Part shown: in pieces, positions 21,481 to 33,188 of the stretch
How the letters are laid out: the number at the start of each line of letters is the position of its first letter
How positions within the stretch are numbered: the first letter of the stretch is position 1
Source of the DNA: Ilyonectria destructans
Taxonomy: Eukaryota > Ascomycota > Sordariomycetes > Hypocreales > Nectriaceae
DNA: 64,000 nucleotides
Assembly: GCA_020740775.1 (NCBI GenBank)
Contig: JAHEWK010000009.1
Coordinates: 2,914,001 to 2,978,000 of the forward strand
Direction of reading: 5' to 3'
Notes under the pieces: model-generated
What the model saw: the letters and a program-made list of their open reading frames with translations, nothing else
Database searches by the model: none
What the model was told of the DNA's origin: nothing
Made by a program: the position numbers and the translations under genes

Positions 21481-23547
21481 CACTAATAATACCCTATAAG
21501 GTGTTTGCTATAATGCTGGTAAGAATTGTAAGGGGAGAGCCCTGAATTTGTCCAACAATAGGGGTGTTGTATTTGGAAGTATCTAAAGCTGAAGAGAGAG
21601 AAAAGAGGAGAGACCTCGCTGGGAGGTCTCAGTGAAGACTCTGCGCCGTCATGGTTCCCCGGAACGTAAGCCACGGAGACACTGTTGAAGTATCTCAAAA
21701 ATAGGTCCTTGATTGAAAGAACTTGCTCCGATTCTGATTATAGGTCGCTCCATCTGTCAGCGATGACCTTTAACTCCGAACTAAAGTTAGTTCATTCTGC
21801 TATTTCAGTTAGTAATATCTCTGTGGCCAGAGTTTCATCCGTCCATGGATCTGACGGTAGCACGCAATTGTTGATGACAATGATCACCCGAGGGAGTGTA
21901 TCTTAGTTTAGTACTTTGTCGTGGTCATTGTCTGCTCACTGAATCATTTACGTTGCATGCGTTTCGATCACGCTTGAATTTTGCTGGACGAAAAAGCAAA
22001 GTACCTCGCTGAATTTGTACAGTATTCTTGGGTACACATGATTTACACAAAATTCTGGGGTCAATGTTTTGCCTCCGGAATCAGTTTTCCAAGGGCGTAT
22101 TTTCCTGCCGGGATCTCTCAGTGCGCAATTCCCCAGTACAAAATGATCAGGACTAACCTCGCGGAACGGGAGACAATGTTGGCGATATATGAGACAGGGG
22201 TTTGGTTGCCACTATCGAGATCTTCACAGTCAGCAAGGAGTAATAGTCGCGCAGAGTGAAGTGTCTGAGGATCATGGTACAAATGCACTCCAGAGCTGGC
22301 CGGTTGAAAACGTTTCTGACCTGGGATTGGTGTAGGAAATGACCTGTCGCCATTTTCTGTGTCGACGCTTAAAAGAGCTTTCTTCACAAACGATGTCAGT
22401 CAGCCCTAAAGCTAGCCCTACAAGTATTTTTGTTGGAATAGCCTGCAAAACTAGACGAGATAGTATCTTCTTCCTACCCGACAGAGGACCTTGAATGCGT
22501 TGGCGCTTTCCACCATCTTTTCGTTGTCCATAGGCAAGCCAGAGGTCTTGCAAGCTTTGTCTTAGATTTTGGGCCTCAGTGTCAGTCGCCTCTACGGCCA
22601 GCAATTGTATTATTTTCTCCCCAAATTTTGATGTTTCCTATTGCTAGGGATATGGTCACATTCACTTATATTTTCCCCTATTTCTAACAGATCTGGTTGT
22701 CAGGGAATTCCTGTTGGAAGATCCGGTTTTTGCTAGATTACGATACGCTGTTATCTTAGCTACCCTACAAACCTGTCTGGGTCTGTGTGGTTGTTCTGGT
22801 CCGTAAGGTAAGTTCCCCCCTTTTAATTTGTTGATTCCTCGACGCAAGGTACAGGTCCCACGCATTTTGAAGATCTTCCAGGGTTCTCCTTCTTTGAATG
22901 GTGTTTCCGAGGTCAGGTGGTAACCGAGATAGCTTGGTCGCTTGTTGACAGTGATCTGAGTCGACCGTATGCGCCTCCTTGGTGGCTCTGGAGGACGCTC
23001 TGGAAAGAGGCTAGCGCTTACGTGTCTGGTCTGCGGTATGAGAGGGCAGACCTACTTGACTGACTGTTGGTGTGTTCGAAGAAAAGAGACCTGAGGGCAT
23101 GCCTCGGAACGATGCTCGTATGCGAGAGGCTGAGAAGGTGCTGGAAGACCAGGCGCGAGTGCGGGGCATTCCTGATGGGAGGACGTCATGTGGTGGGGAT
23201 GAATAAAGTAAACGGTCACTCTCCGAGCTGTCCCATTTAGCCTGTCAATGTGCCTCGTTATTCTTAGCCGGTGGGAATCTAAATACTAAGCTTATCTCCG
23301 TAAGCCACTGGCTTAACCAAGGTTAGCGTGTAGCCCCAAAGTCCCTGTATCCATGGCATGGAACGGTCTCGGCCTTCAGCCTCTCAGCCTTCAGGTCCAA
23401 GGGTCAATCAGGACCATTGAGGGGACGGCTATCAACATGTGGCATTGGAAGCCGGATGTCAAGCTAAATAAATAGCTGTCCACCCTGTTCAATTTACGCG
23501 GTGCCGCGAGGCAAGCGACCTGGCATCTTTCTGCCTCCTGTACCACC
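21481..23547. other. Intergenic, 2 kb, no convincing gene
   Basis: No frame with recognisable domain content. One leftward frame at 22604-22272 (110 codons, basic, starts LAVEATDTEAQNLRQSLQDL) might be a decayed gene fragment but I cannot assign it. The last few hundred bases are the promoter of the proline-rich protein gene. Confidence 0.4.
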
Positions 23548-26500
23548 ATGCACTCCTCATTTCACAGCCAAGGTGGACCACCACCTCCACCACCAGCGCC
23601 TTATCCTCCGGGACAAGGAAGCGGTCCAAATGCCGGGACAGTTCAGTACCAATCTACGCAACAGTTGAACCACTTAAACCACCCTTCAAATGCGCCTCCA
23701 GCACAGCAATATGCGTATCCAGCACCTCCACCTTCTGGTGTTCCGAGCACTCCGAATTTTCCACCTCATCCGCCGCCTTCCATCCCGTATTATTCTCAGC
23801 CGACGTCGAACAACAATGCACAAATACCACCAGGCAACCAGACAACACACCCAGGAAACCATAGTTACGGGCAGAATTACCAAGTCCCCAGCTCCTATGC
23901 TTCAGCAGCTCCGGCGTACCCGACGAGTGCTTTGCGACCGAACGTCTCACAGCCTCAAACACAGCAGCCAGCGTATGTCTCTGCCAGTCATCAACCCAAC
24001 CCGAGCCTGGGTAATGCGAGTACACCAGCTTGGTCGCCACACAGCGCAGCACCGACTCAAGCAGCGCAAATTCGTCCCTATGAAATACCACCCGGTTCGG
24101 TTCCCATTCAACAGCCCGGTAACTTTGCGAATCCTCAAAATTATCCGTACTCATCGCCAGCTCCTCCACCCTCCGCTCAGCCGACCCAAGCTCCTACATA
24201 CAATATTCCTGCTCAGCAGCCCTATCACTTCTTCCCTCCTCCGCCGAACCTAACGAACTCAACGAGCCCGACAAACCCAACAACCCCGACAAGTTCGGCA
24301 AATCTGTCAAGTCTTCTGTCACAGTCAGGCCTCAAGGGCTTGTCCAGCCAAGTCAAACGCGTTGTGGCGCCAGCCATTGCCTCACAGTTTCAGAAGTATC
24401 GTCCACAGAGGCCAACAGCTCCCAGCTCCGGCACGCTTCCAGGGAACATGCACCCAATACCAGCGACTACGTCTGCCGGAGCTACACTTAACCCAACTGC
24501 TCCAGCTTCAAGTCATTTCCATCAAGAATCCCATCCGGCTTTACCTGTGAATACTTATGCTCAGCCGTCGCCGGCAACGCCTGCTCCTACAGGTGCTCCG
24601 CCCTACGCAGCCACTGCGCCTCCAAGCAATGCGTATTATCCTCCGTCTGTAACGAACCAGGTTTTGCCTCCAAACATAAATAATCAGACATCGCCACCAG
24701 TGCCCACTACTGCAGCGACTCAATCGCATCCAACCATTGCAGCGCCAAACAGCATGTATCATCCCCCCCAAGAAACGCAACATACTTCATCTGGGGCAAT
24801 GTACACTGTACCACCACCCCCAGTACCCAATCCCGCAGGCCCTCCCTATAATCCACCTGCTGCAGCACCGATCTCCTCTCAGTATCATGTCCTGCCAACC
24901 GGCGCTCCGCCACAACAGACTCCAGCAGCCCAACATCCAGCGGCTCACCCCAGTTATCCGCCCAACTTGAATCCCAATCGTGTGGGCGAACAGCCACCAA
25001 TGGTCACTCAAGACCCTCTCGATACTGTCTCTACTCAGATGAATGCGCTCAATATAAATGCGAGAGGTGACCATGTGCATCAGGGCAGCAACCGGAAACC
25101 ATCGGATGATGAGACCCCACGAAATTGCCCACCTCTGCGCGCTACCGGACCCCTGAACGATGTCGTCTCATATTGTTCTGAGTCAAGAGAAGTGGGATAC
25201 TCTCTTGATTGGTATCGACTTGCGGAGGTTCCTGATTACTTGTTTTGCACTCGTTGTCACGCCGAGAACATTAGAGGGACAAATCTCGAAAACTGCTTTG
25301 AGAAGATTACGCGACCTGATGGCTCTGTTTCGACATGTGGTTTTTGGCATCCACGAATCAAGGAGATCCTTTGGCCACAAGCTCTGCAGAGCAATGACCT
25401 CAGTGCCTTGTCTGCATTTATGAAGAAAAGACTCACCTTTGTGGTCTGCAAGGGGCAACAGCCTCGAGCCGCCGCCGAGGACGTTAAGTGGTTCAAGATG
25501 GCTGGCCAAGAGATTGAAGGCTTCATTGCCTGCGAGGAGTGCTTCGAGAGCCGTGTGGTAGGCACTTCGTTTGAGCCGAGATTTCAGCCTGAACGAAAAC
25601 AACCTGACGGCGAATCTTGGACTTGCGACTTGACTGTGCCGTTCATCTCCCGTGCGGTTGTCAAATTGGCGAAATATAACGACTGGCAGGGCTTTGTTGC
25701 CTCTTCGACCCGACGGCTGAAGTCGCCAGTCTGTGAGGGGAAAGAGATACAATCCAATGATCTCACATGGTATAGACCGCGAAACAATGCCCATGCCCTT
25801 GAAATCTGCGAGACGTGTTATATGGACACCCTAGAGCTCACCCAGTTTGGGAGGGAGTTTGAGGTCGTTGGAAAGCCCTCTGGCTTCAACGCGTTCATGG
25901 ATATGCTCGGCCAGAAGAAGACATGCAACCTCCCGGAAACCAACATTCCCATCCGTTCTGCTCTCGATGCTGCCATTTACCGACGCCAGTTTTCCGTCTT
26001 CTTGGACGCGGCTCAGGCCATCACTCGCCTTGTGCCATGCACCGGGAATGGCATCATTCGAGGAAACTGGTGGACGCTGGCAGGTGGGTGCGATGAACTG
26101 AGCGTGTGCGAAGCATGCTACACCGGCCTATTGTATCCATTGGGTACTGCCCCGTTCTTCGAAAGAGCAAAGCGCGATCCTCAAGCCACTATTGTGTGCA
26201 GTCTCTGTATTGAAAGCCCCCGTTTCATACAGTTCCTCAACAAGTTGCTTGAGGCTCTCGACCGGGGAGTCTTCAGCTACTTTGCTGACCACGTCAGGAT
26301 GTTTGCCGGAGTTCCCGCCTGTCCTGGTATCAAAGCTCCTAGCAGTTCAAAATGGTGGGGATATGTAGAGGCTTTGTTCTGCCACGATTGCTACCTCACT
26401 TTTGTAGCCATGACACCCCTCGCTCACTCACTCCAGTTTAAGGGGGAGTATGATGAACGAGCCCAGATCTGTCAGATATGGTCCCCTCGAATGCGCAAGT

Positions 26501-26901
26501 TGTGGCTTGAAGTCTGCGCTGCGGGTCCACCAGGATCCCCGGAGTCTGAAGCCGCGATCGCTCAGTTCAAGGCAGTCGGCTCAAAGCGAGAGAAGGTTTG
26601 GATTGCCACGATTCCGCAAATAGAATTCATCCAAAAGATGCAACAGATCAAGATGGCAAAAGCTATGCACAGCGGATTGTTGAGCGTCACCTATCAAGGT
26701 ATGGAGAGCATGGCAGCGGTAAACGGCACGACGGATGGATACCTGCATGGAAATAGTTCTTTGGGATGGTACGCGACTGAACACGGCGCTACGGGTGCGC
26801 AATTGCGAAATGAGATGTCTGCTGGCATGGCAGATGCAAACTCTGGCAGCGATTGGATCAAGATAATGCAGATGAAGACGATGTGGGCGGAGGTAGAATA
26901 G
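23548..26901 (+). CDS. Large proline-rich protein with five Cys-rich modules (uncharacterised)
   Basis: An uninterrupted 1,117-residue frame from the ATG at 23548. Residues 1 to about 500 are low-complexity Pro/Gln/Ala/Ser/Tyr-rich, starting MHSSFHSQGGPPPPPPAPYP and probably disordered. From about residue 542 the protein is folded and contains five related modules starting near residues 542, 632, 729, 830 and 924. Each has an early cysteine, a W(Y/F/W) pair and a C-x2-C close: FCTRCHAEN, ACEECFESR, ICETCYMDT, VCEACYTGL, FCHDCYLTF. The paired cysteines suggest one zinc site per module. The end is helical and Met/Lys-rich. No catalytic motif, signal peptide or membrane helix is evident. Similar proteins occur across filamentous fungi without assigned function, as far as I recall. 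Confidence 0.82.
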   Translation: MHSSFHSQGGPPPPPPAPYPPGQGSGPNAGTVQYQSTQQLNHLNHPSNAPPAQQYAYPAPPPSGVPSTPNFPPHPPPSIPYYSQPTSNNNAQIPPGNQTTHPGNHSYGQNYQVPSSYASAAPAYPTSALRPNVSQPQTQQPAYVSASHQPNPSLGNASTPAWSPHSAAPTQAAQIRPYEIPPGSVPIQQPGNFANPQNYPYSSPAPPPSAQPTQAPTYNIPAQQPYHFFPPPPNLTNSTSPTNPTTPTSSANLSSLLSQSGLKGLSSQVKRVVAPAIASQFQKYRPQRPTAPSSGTLPGNMHPIPATTSAGATLNPTAPASSHFHQESHPALPVNTYAQPSPATPAPTGAPPYAATAPPSNAYYPPSVTNQVLPPNINNQTSPPVPTTAATQSHPTIAAPNSMYHPPQETQHTSSGAMYTVPPPPVPNPAGPPYNPPAAAPISSQYHVLPTGAPPQQTPAAQHPAAHPSYPPNLNPNRVGEQPPMVTQDPLDTVSTQMNALNINARGDHVHQGSNRKPSDDETPRNCPPLRATGPLNDVVSYCSESREVGYSLDWYRLAEVPDYLFCTRCHAENIRGTNLENCFEKITRPDGSVSTCGFWHPRIKEILWPQALQSNDLSALSAFMKKRLTFVVCKGQQPRAAAEDVKWFKMAGQEIEGFIACEECFESRVVGTSFEPRFQPERKQPDGESWTCDLTVPFISRAVVKLAKYNDWQGFVASSTRRLKSPVCEGKEIQSNDLTWYRPRNNAHALEICETCYMDTLELTQFGREFEVVGKPSGFNAFMDMLGQKKTCNLPETNIPIRSALDAAIYRRQFSVFLDAAQAITRLVPCTGNGIIRGNWWTLAGGCDELSVCEACYTGLLYPLGTAPFFERAKRDPQATIVCSLCIESPRFIQFLNKLLEALDRGVFSYFADHVRMFAGVPACPGIKAPSSSKWWGYVEALFCHDCYLTFVAMTPLAHSLQFKGEYDERAQICQIWSPRMRKLWLEVCAAGPPGSPESEAAIAQFKAVGSKREKVWIATIPQIEFIQKMQQIKMAKAMHSGLLSVTYQGMESMAAVNGTTDGYLHGNSSLGWYATEHGATGAQLRNEMSAGMADANSGSDWIKIMQMKTMWAEVE

Positions 26902-28275
26902 TGCCAGGGAGATGTTCCTGGGTGCTGCTGCCGCTCCTCTTGCTTTCACTCGATCATCCTTCAATCGATGTCGTTCGCGTCGCATGTCCACTAACAATGA
27001 GCTCCCACCCTCCCCATTTCCGGGGCACTGGTAGAGCGTGGTGCTGTGTGAGAGTTTAGACAGTCGCTGGGGCAGCACCAAAGCACCTCAACTAGCCTCC
27101 GCGCTCTGGCCTTTCCCATCTCTCCCAGTCTCCAGAGCATCACATCCGCCATGGCGAGATCACCTGCAGTCAAAAATCATCAAGAACAATCAACTTGCAA
27201 TTGGGAATGGTCTTAATGCCTTCCGCACGTTTTCAATGCCGTATCCGAAAGCGCGAGCACCTCCTGCACTTCAGACGCGCTAGAGCAGCTTGGGGGAGGC
27301 AGCAGTGTCAATCTGCTGTTAATTGGAAAGCTTTGCTGTGGGCAACGCTGCCAGAAAACACATCAATAAGGACAGGGGTACCTCCCCCGTAATCACCATC
27401 CAACAACCAACAAGCCGTACTGACTCTTCTCAATGGTCAGCTGTATGCAGGACAGCAGCCCCATTCGGATATCATCGCAAAACCAATGATATCTCCCGGG
27501 GAGCGACCCTGGAACGATATCTCGCGGGATGTGTGATTGATGCGTGACTCTCAGCAAGTCGGTGGGCTCACTGGTCTGCATCAAGGAGCCCAACACGGTT
27601 GGGAAATTCCCGTGCAGCCCGTCGAGCAAGGCCGGTCAGCTACGAGCCCGCCCTCTAGCCGCCTGCACTAACGAGCTAGAGCCAAAGTCTAATCATTGGC
27701 ATGCGGGGATGTTTCGCCGCCGTACTAACCAGTTCACCGGCTGAAATGATGCCGAGGCACCGCCAGGGAGCCCAAAATCCCACTTTATTGGCCTGCTGCT
27801 GGAATGAGACGGGCACTGTGAACGGACGGGAGATGTATGGGAAGCCATTCCTGCCGAGGCCTCCCACCTAAACCCCTGTGAGACGCGGAATATAGGGGCA
27901 GATACCGCGTAGCGATTGCTTCGAGCTTGCAGCTGATCCATGCAGTTGTTCGGCTGCCCCACACCCTTCTTGCTTATCCTTGACTATAACACTTCAGGTT
28001 CAGGTGTGGGCTGTCGATGATTTTCGTCGTCCGCTCTTCGTCGATTTCTCCCCATTCTAAAAAACCGCAATCGGCTTTCCCTATCTAGTGGCTATACCGC
28101 CAACACAAAATAGCAGAACCCAAACCCCATCCGATAGAGGCTGACTAAGAGACTAACTAGATTGATAATAGAAATTCGACTCTTAGTATAGGGTATACTA
28201 TCTTATCTACCTTCTCTATTTGCTTTAGTATAATAAAATATTAAGAGGAAAATAGAAGGATATACTATATATATG
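26902..28275. other. Intergenic; normal composition turning AT-rich after about 28.1 kb
   Basis: No gene supported in 26.9-28.1 kb on either strand. From about 28140 base composition falls abruptly as the repeat island begins. Confidence 0.45.
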
Positions 28276-28855
28276 TTAAAGACTGTAAATATATAACTTT
28301 ATAACTATTTTACAGTTTAAGCTTTAAGCTTTAAGCTTTAAAATATAGCTTATAAATTCTAATAAAAATCTTATAATTATATACCAAAATACAGTATATT
28401 ATTAATATGTACACTGTATGACTAATCAGCCCGAATCGGCTTATTAATCTATCCGCGCTTTAAAATCAATTGATTTTAAAGTATATGCTATTTGGAATCA
28501 ATATTACTTAATTAGGAAAGTACCCATAAGGATAAATATAATACTATAAGAAAGCTGGAATTTAGGGCTTTCTAATAGTATACATATTATCTTAATATAA
28601 TAGCCGGATTTTAAGCAAATTATCTATAAAAAGGCTGAGACCCCCTGGGTAATTCCAGACTTATTTTATACTATTATTATTATAATATTATATACTATTA
28701 ATACACTATTAATATACTATCTTATACTATCTTATACTATCTTATACTATCTACCTCTTATCTTTATATACCCCTTAACCTTATATCATTTATTAGGATA
28801 TTTCTTTTATAATAATATTACTTTATTCCACTGCCTTATAACCTCTGACAATATA
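28276..28855 (+). repeat. AT-rich dispersed repeat, left copy of an inverted pair
   Basis: Matches 44660-44097 in reverse orientation over about 570 bp. Shared blocks include three tandem AAGCTTT units, GACTGTAAATATATAACTTT, AATCAGCCCGAATCGGCTTA, a perfect 24-bp palindrome (28458-28481, centre AATCAATTGATT) and CCCCCTGGGTAATTCCAG. Differences are mainly C/T and G/A, consistent with RIP of an old repeat family. Its identity (MITE, solo LTR or larger element end) is not determined. Confidence 0.7.
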
Positions 28856-31706
28856 CTAATAGAAATAATAGAAATATAGAACCTAAAGAATATAATACTA
28901 TCTCTAGAGAGCTTTAATATAGCCCTCTTTATCTATATTCTAGGGTAGTTAAGATTAGAAGTAGAGATATTCCTAGTAAATATACAGAAAGAACTTAAAG
29001 ACCCCAAGATCTACAGTTATTAGCCAATATAAGCTGCATTTTCCCCACATCTTCTTACCTATGCTAATATTTCGTAGTTACATAGTGTATACGAAGAAGC
29101 CGGAGTGGGCCAGGGAGTCCTCAGAATAGAGACTAATATTTTTGCCACAAGACCGTCCAACAAAAGCTCTAAGCCTACGTCTTCAGAATTGTATCAAATA
29201 GGTGTTATTGTGAAATAGGATTTCTTTCTTTTAGCTGGATTATAATATTTTCTCATTCTAAATATTGCCTTTACGTCCTGTCTTATAAACGCTGCAGGAG
29301 TCTCTTTCGCTAGCTGGAGAACTACGTAGATAATTCTTATTGCTTTTAGCTACTCCCGCTGGGAAGTGCAAGCTGCGGATGCCGCGGAGGCCATGAATGC
29401 TATGGATGGTGTGATACCGCGGAGGCCGCGCAGCTTGTGATTCTATGCTGACTTCCCATGTCTTCTGGGCTTCGTGGATAGGTTCCTTATCGCTCTTTGG
29501 ATCCCAACGGTGATTACAAACCTTTTGTGCGACGTATCACACGCTGCTCGCGGCGTTCTATTACTTACTCCTCCTCCGAACCATGACAAAGCGACACTAT
29601 ATGGGCAAGCAGCTCAAGGCGTCGCAGAAGCTCCGGTCGCTCCAATGCCCGCACATGTGGTAGTTGAGTGGACGGTTCGCTTATCAAGTACGTCATGCCT
29701 TCAGGATGATAATAAATCTAAACTGAACTAAACTAAACTAGTCAAAGTGACTTTTTATCGCATCACACAGGGCATCGGATTTAACAATATGCCAGATGTG
29801 CAGTTGGGCGATCTTGCGAACTGTGGAATTGGGAGAGTCTCGGCTTGGGGTTCTGTGAGAACCCTGTTCTGTAAAGAGCAATAGAAACAAGGATAATATA
29901 TATTACCATGCTGACCAACGGGTATTCAAAGTACCACCTGTGAAGCGGTTTGTCTTACAACGGATGGCTGAACACCGGCGATCACGCGAAGACTTGGTGC
30001 TTCCATAGAGCGGAGGAAAAAGTCAAATGTGGCTAGTTGGACAAGGCCATGATCTATACAGGCAATTACGCAGTAACCGAGGGCGAGCTGGTAATATGAG
30101 AGGGCCCGAAGCAAGGAACCTGCGGAGGCTGCAGTAGCATCAGCAGGTGGGAGTAAGTATAGGGCCAGAGGCGGTCACTTCCAGAAGCTGGGGCCTACAG
30201 CTAGAAGACAAGGTATCAAGAGATTCAGAAAGAGGATGCATGGGAACTGGGAAACCCACCCCTAAAGAGATCAAGTATGCAGGAGAGGGAAAGGAACGGT
30301 CCAAGCGACGCAGCCGGAACCAGCATCGAGGGAGTAATAAGGAGTATATGACAGAGTCGCCCGCTATTATTTGATCCCTGCCTCAATTGGAGAACCCGTT
30401 TCGGGTTTTCCCCAGGTGGGTTAGAGTGCCTCACCTATACGATACTTTGTACCACTCCGAGGCAATCATGTTACATGGCTGAAACGACAGGGTCTTTGAG
30501 GAATTTGCAACGCTCCTCAACGCGAGGCCTCTTTCCCAACGGCCGCGTTCTCATGTAAACCGGTTTGTGAAACATACCTAGACTACTGGTGACCCTGTAA
30601 TTCGGTAATTCGGCCAGTCGCCTCGTCGAGGTAAAGATTTCAGTCGCTAATATTAGAAGGGTTCGTCCAGCATAAAGCGAATGCTGCTACTTAAGGGCGA
30701 AGCTCCATCTCGATTGCTCGCGTGGCCGAAGATGCCCAAACGGCGTTGCGCCCCTCACAGTCTATTCACGGCGTTATACCAGGTCGGCATATGGTTCTCC
30801 GAAACAAGTAGCCGATCCTTACTTCTATAGGTGGCCTATACTCCGAATACTTAAAGCGCCTCAGAAGACGTATCACAAACGTTTGACGAGTTCGGCGATA
30901 ACAACCCGAAGACTCGGCGATAACAACCCGGAGGTTCGGCGATAACAACCCGTAGGTTCGGCGATCATGTTTAAGAAATCGGCTCATTTCCCCGTCGAGC
31001 CATATACAGGCGGTGTTGAAAAAAAAAATTGCTTTTCCCATCCAAGAACAGGAGGGTATGCCGACTGCTACGCGCGCAGGGTCTCACCTTCCTGCGTTTG
31101 TTGATGATAACATGAGTTTTATTTTTCCATCAGGGGTTCAGGTAAGGTTTAAAAGAGGCTAATGAATGCATAGATAGTCATCTGGACCTTATATCCACGA
31201 ACAATGAATATCGAAAGGATCTGCCGTGTGTTTGCCTGAATTTTGCACGTCGTCGTGGAAGGTTGAATCGCTCTCGAGCAAGGGGAGTCTGCCGAGGCGC
31301 GAGGTATTTATAAAGCCTGGGGGATTCCGGGGCACGAGCTTCCTTGAGTCGTCCGCGATGCAATAAACCGGCTTGTCAAGTGTCGCGACGCGCGAGATGG
31401 AGGGTCGCCTAACCTCTGAGGAGACATCCACCAGCCATGTCCGTGCGGACATGGATGAGATGACAGTTTCTGGATAGGTTCTTTTGTCTCGATTACCGTC
31501 AAGATTGGATGCGACTCTGCGGAGGTTTCGCCTGCAAGGGCCGGATTCTAGTTCAAACCTTGAACATCCGGGGGTTCCGTTTGTCCGTACGTTGCACCGG
31601 AGCGAGATTCACAGATTTTCTGTGCATACATCTAGTCGCATTCCCCACTTCATGCCCCGCACATCGAAGATCAGAGAATATCCAGGGAAAAAAGCTAAGT
31701 CAGGCC
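28856..31706. other. Repeat-flanked region without a supported gene
   Basis: 28856-29330 is AT-rich relic sequence. 29330-31706 has normal composition but only short frames; it contains the 22-bp tandem repeat at 30891 and a small AACCCG-TTT-CGGGTT hairpin near 30391. The last 300 bases should hold the promoter of the CFEM receptor gene. Confidence 0.45.
30891..30966. repeat. 22-bp tandem repeat, about 3.5 units
   Basis: Units start at 30891, 30913, 30935 and 30957 (the last partial). Consensus TTCGGCGATAACAACCCGNA plus GG or GA. GC-richer than its surroundings. No coding frame is clearly maintained. Confidence 0.8.
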
Positions 31707-33166
31707 ATGAAGCTCCTTCTGTTTACCCACTTCGCTTCTCTGCTGTTTGCTTGGGGCACAAGGGCAGAACAATACGATTCATATGCACTAAGAAGGTTAC
31801 CGGAGTGTTCAGTATGTCTCAGGCGCTATCTTAATATACCAAGCTAACCAGTTTATTTCAGAAAACATGTATCGCCAATGCTATCTCAGTGTTGAATTGT
31901 ACTGCTCAGGATGACACCTGTCTATGTACAGATGAATCTATTGTCCCGGCTGCTAGTTTATGCATTCTACAATCTTGCTCTGTGAAGCAAGCTCTGAGTA
32001 TGTCGTTTGTTGCACCTTTTCCGATACTGTTGCCTAACATCAACAAGCTATGCAAAATGCCACCCAGGCCTACTGTCGCCAACCCATTCGGAACAGGACT
32101 CCAATCTTTGTTAATGTTACTATTGTTTTTGGTACCTTAACTGGTGTTTTTGTTCTCTTGAGGTTTGTGACAAAGATATTTATTCTTAATCGAGACCTAG
32201 GACTGGACGACCTTATTGTCCTTCTTGCATTTTTATTTGGACTTCCATCTACTATAATGAATATACATGGCACCGCTAGTCATGGAGTAGGTCAGGATAT
32301 CTGGACGCTGGAGTTTGACCAAATATATAAGTTTGGGTTTTGGTTCTATATTTTAGAGGTGCTCTACTTTGCGCAGCTTGCAGTTGTAAAAATGGCTTTT
32401 CTTTTCTTCTATCTTCGAATCTTTTCCGGTCGAGCTTATAAGGTGCTATGGAGTACTATTATCTTTAATACCTTATATGGTATTCTATTTACCTTTCTTG
32501 CGATATTCCAATGTACTCCAGTTAGCTTCTTCTGGAATCGATGGGATGGAGAGCATTCAGGGAAATGGTATGTCATGCTAGAATTCTTTTTTCTCTCTAC
32601 TAATATCAACCTAGCTTGAATATCAATGCAATCGCTTGGGCCAATGCTTCAGTTAGTATTGCACTGGATCTTTGGATGTTGGCAATTCCATTATGGTATG
32701 TGCGGAGCCTAAACATGCATTGGAAAAAGAAGCTTGGCGTTACTATTATGTTTATCGTGGGAACTTTGTAAGTTGTCCACTATGACTATACTGATCTGTA
32801 TCTAATGTTTCTAGTGTCACAGTTGTTAGTATCATTCGACTACAGTCCATCATCAACTTCGGGTCGTCTGTCAATACGACTTATGATCAGCTGTATATAT
32901 CAGTCTGGTCGACGATTGAAATCAATGTTGGGATTATGTGTACCTGTATGCCGGCTATCCGTTTGATGCTAGTCCGATTCTTCCCGACTTTAAGGGGTAC
33001 GAGCCAAGACACCAACAAGCCGTTAAACAAGGAGACCTCGGGGCCAAGGATGAAGATACCATCTAGTGATGATATCAGAGAGGTACCTGAGGCTGGAATT
33101 GAGCTGAACCCCATATTTAGGGTCCAGCACAGTGAGGGGGACGAAGTGCGATTAGCGAGTCCTTGA
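31707..33166 (+). CDS. CFEM-domain seven-helix receptor-like protein (PTH11 class)
   Basis: Exons 31707-31811, 31862-31997, 32048-32567, 32615-32767 and 32815-33166 give 421 residues; the four introns are only 47-50 nt and each keeps frame. Residues 1-20 are a signal peptide ([20 protein letters not shown]). An extracellular CFEM domain follows with the eight expected cysteines (ECS, KTC, LNC, DTCLC, SLC, QSC, AYC). Seven hydrophobic helices then match the fungal rhodopsin-fold family: [93 protein letters not shown]. The charged cytosolic tail ends at 33166. PTH11-class receptors sense surface or host cues at the plasma membrane; the ligand is unknown. The gene is apparently intact although it sits inside a heavily RIP-mutated island. 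Confidence 0.9.
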
Positions 33167-33188
33167 TATATGGTTAGTAGAGGATACA

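Noticed and set aside
23654..24169. 171-codon leftward frame inside the proline-rich gene
   Set aside because: A shadow of the low-complexity Pro/Gln coding sequence on the other strand.
30388..30408. AACCCG-TTT-CGGGTT hairpin as a terminator
   Set aside because: Intrinsic hairpin terminators are a bacterial feature; there is no gene end here and the genome is fungal.
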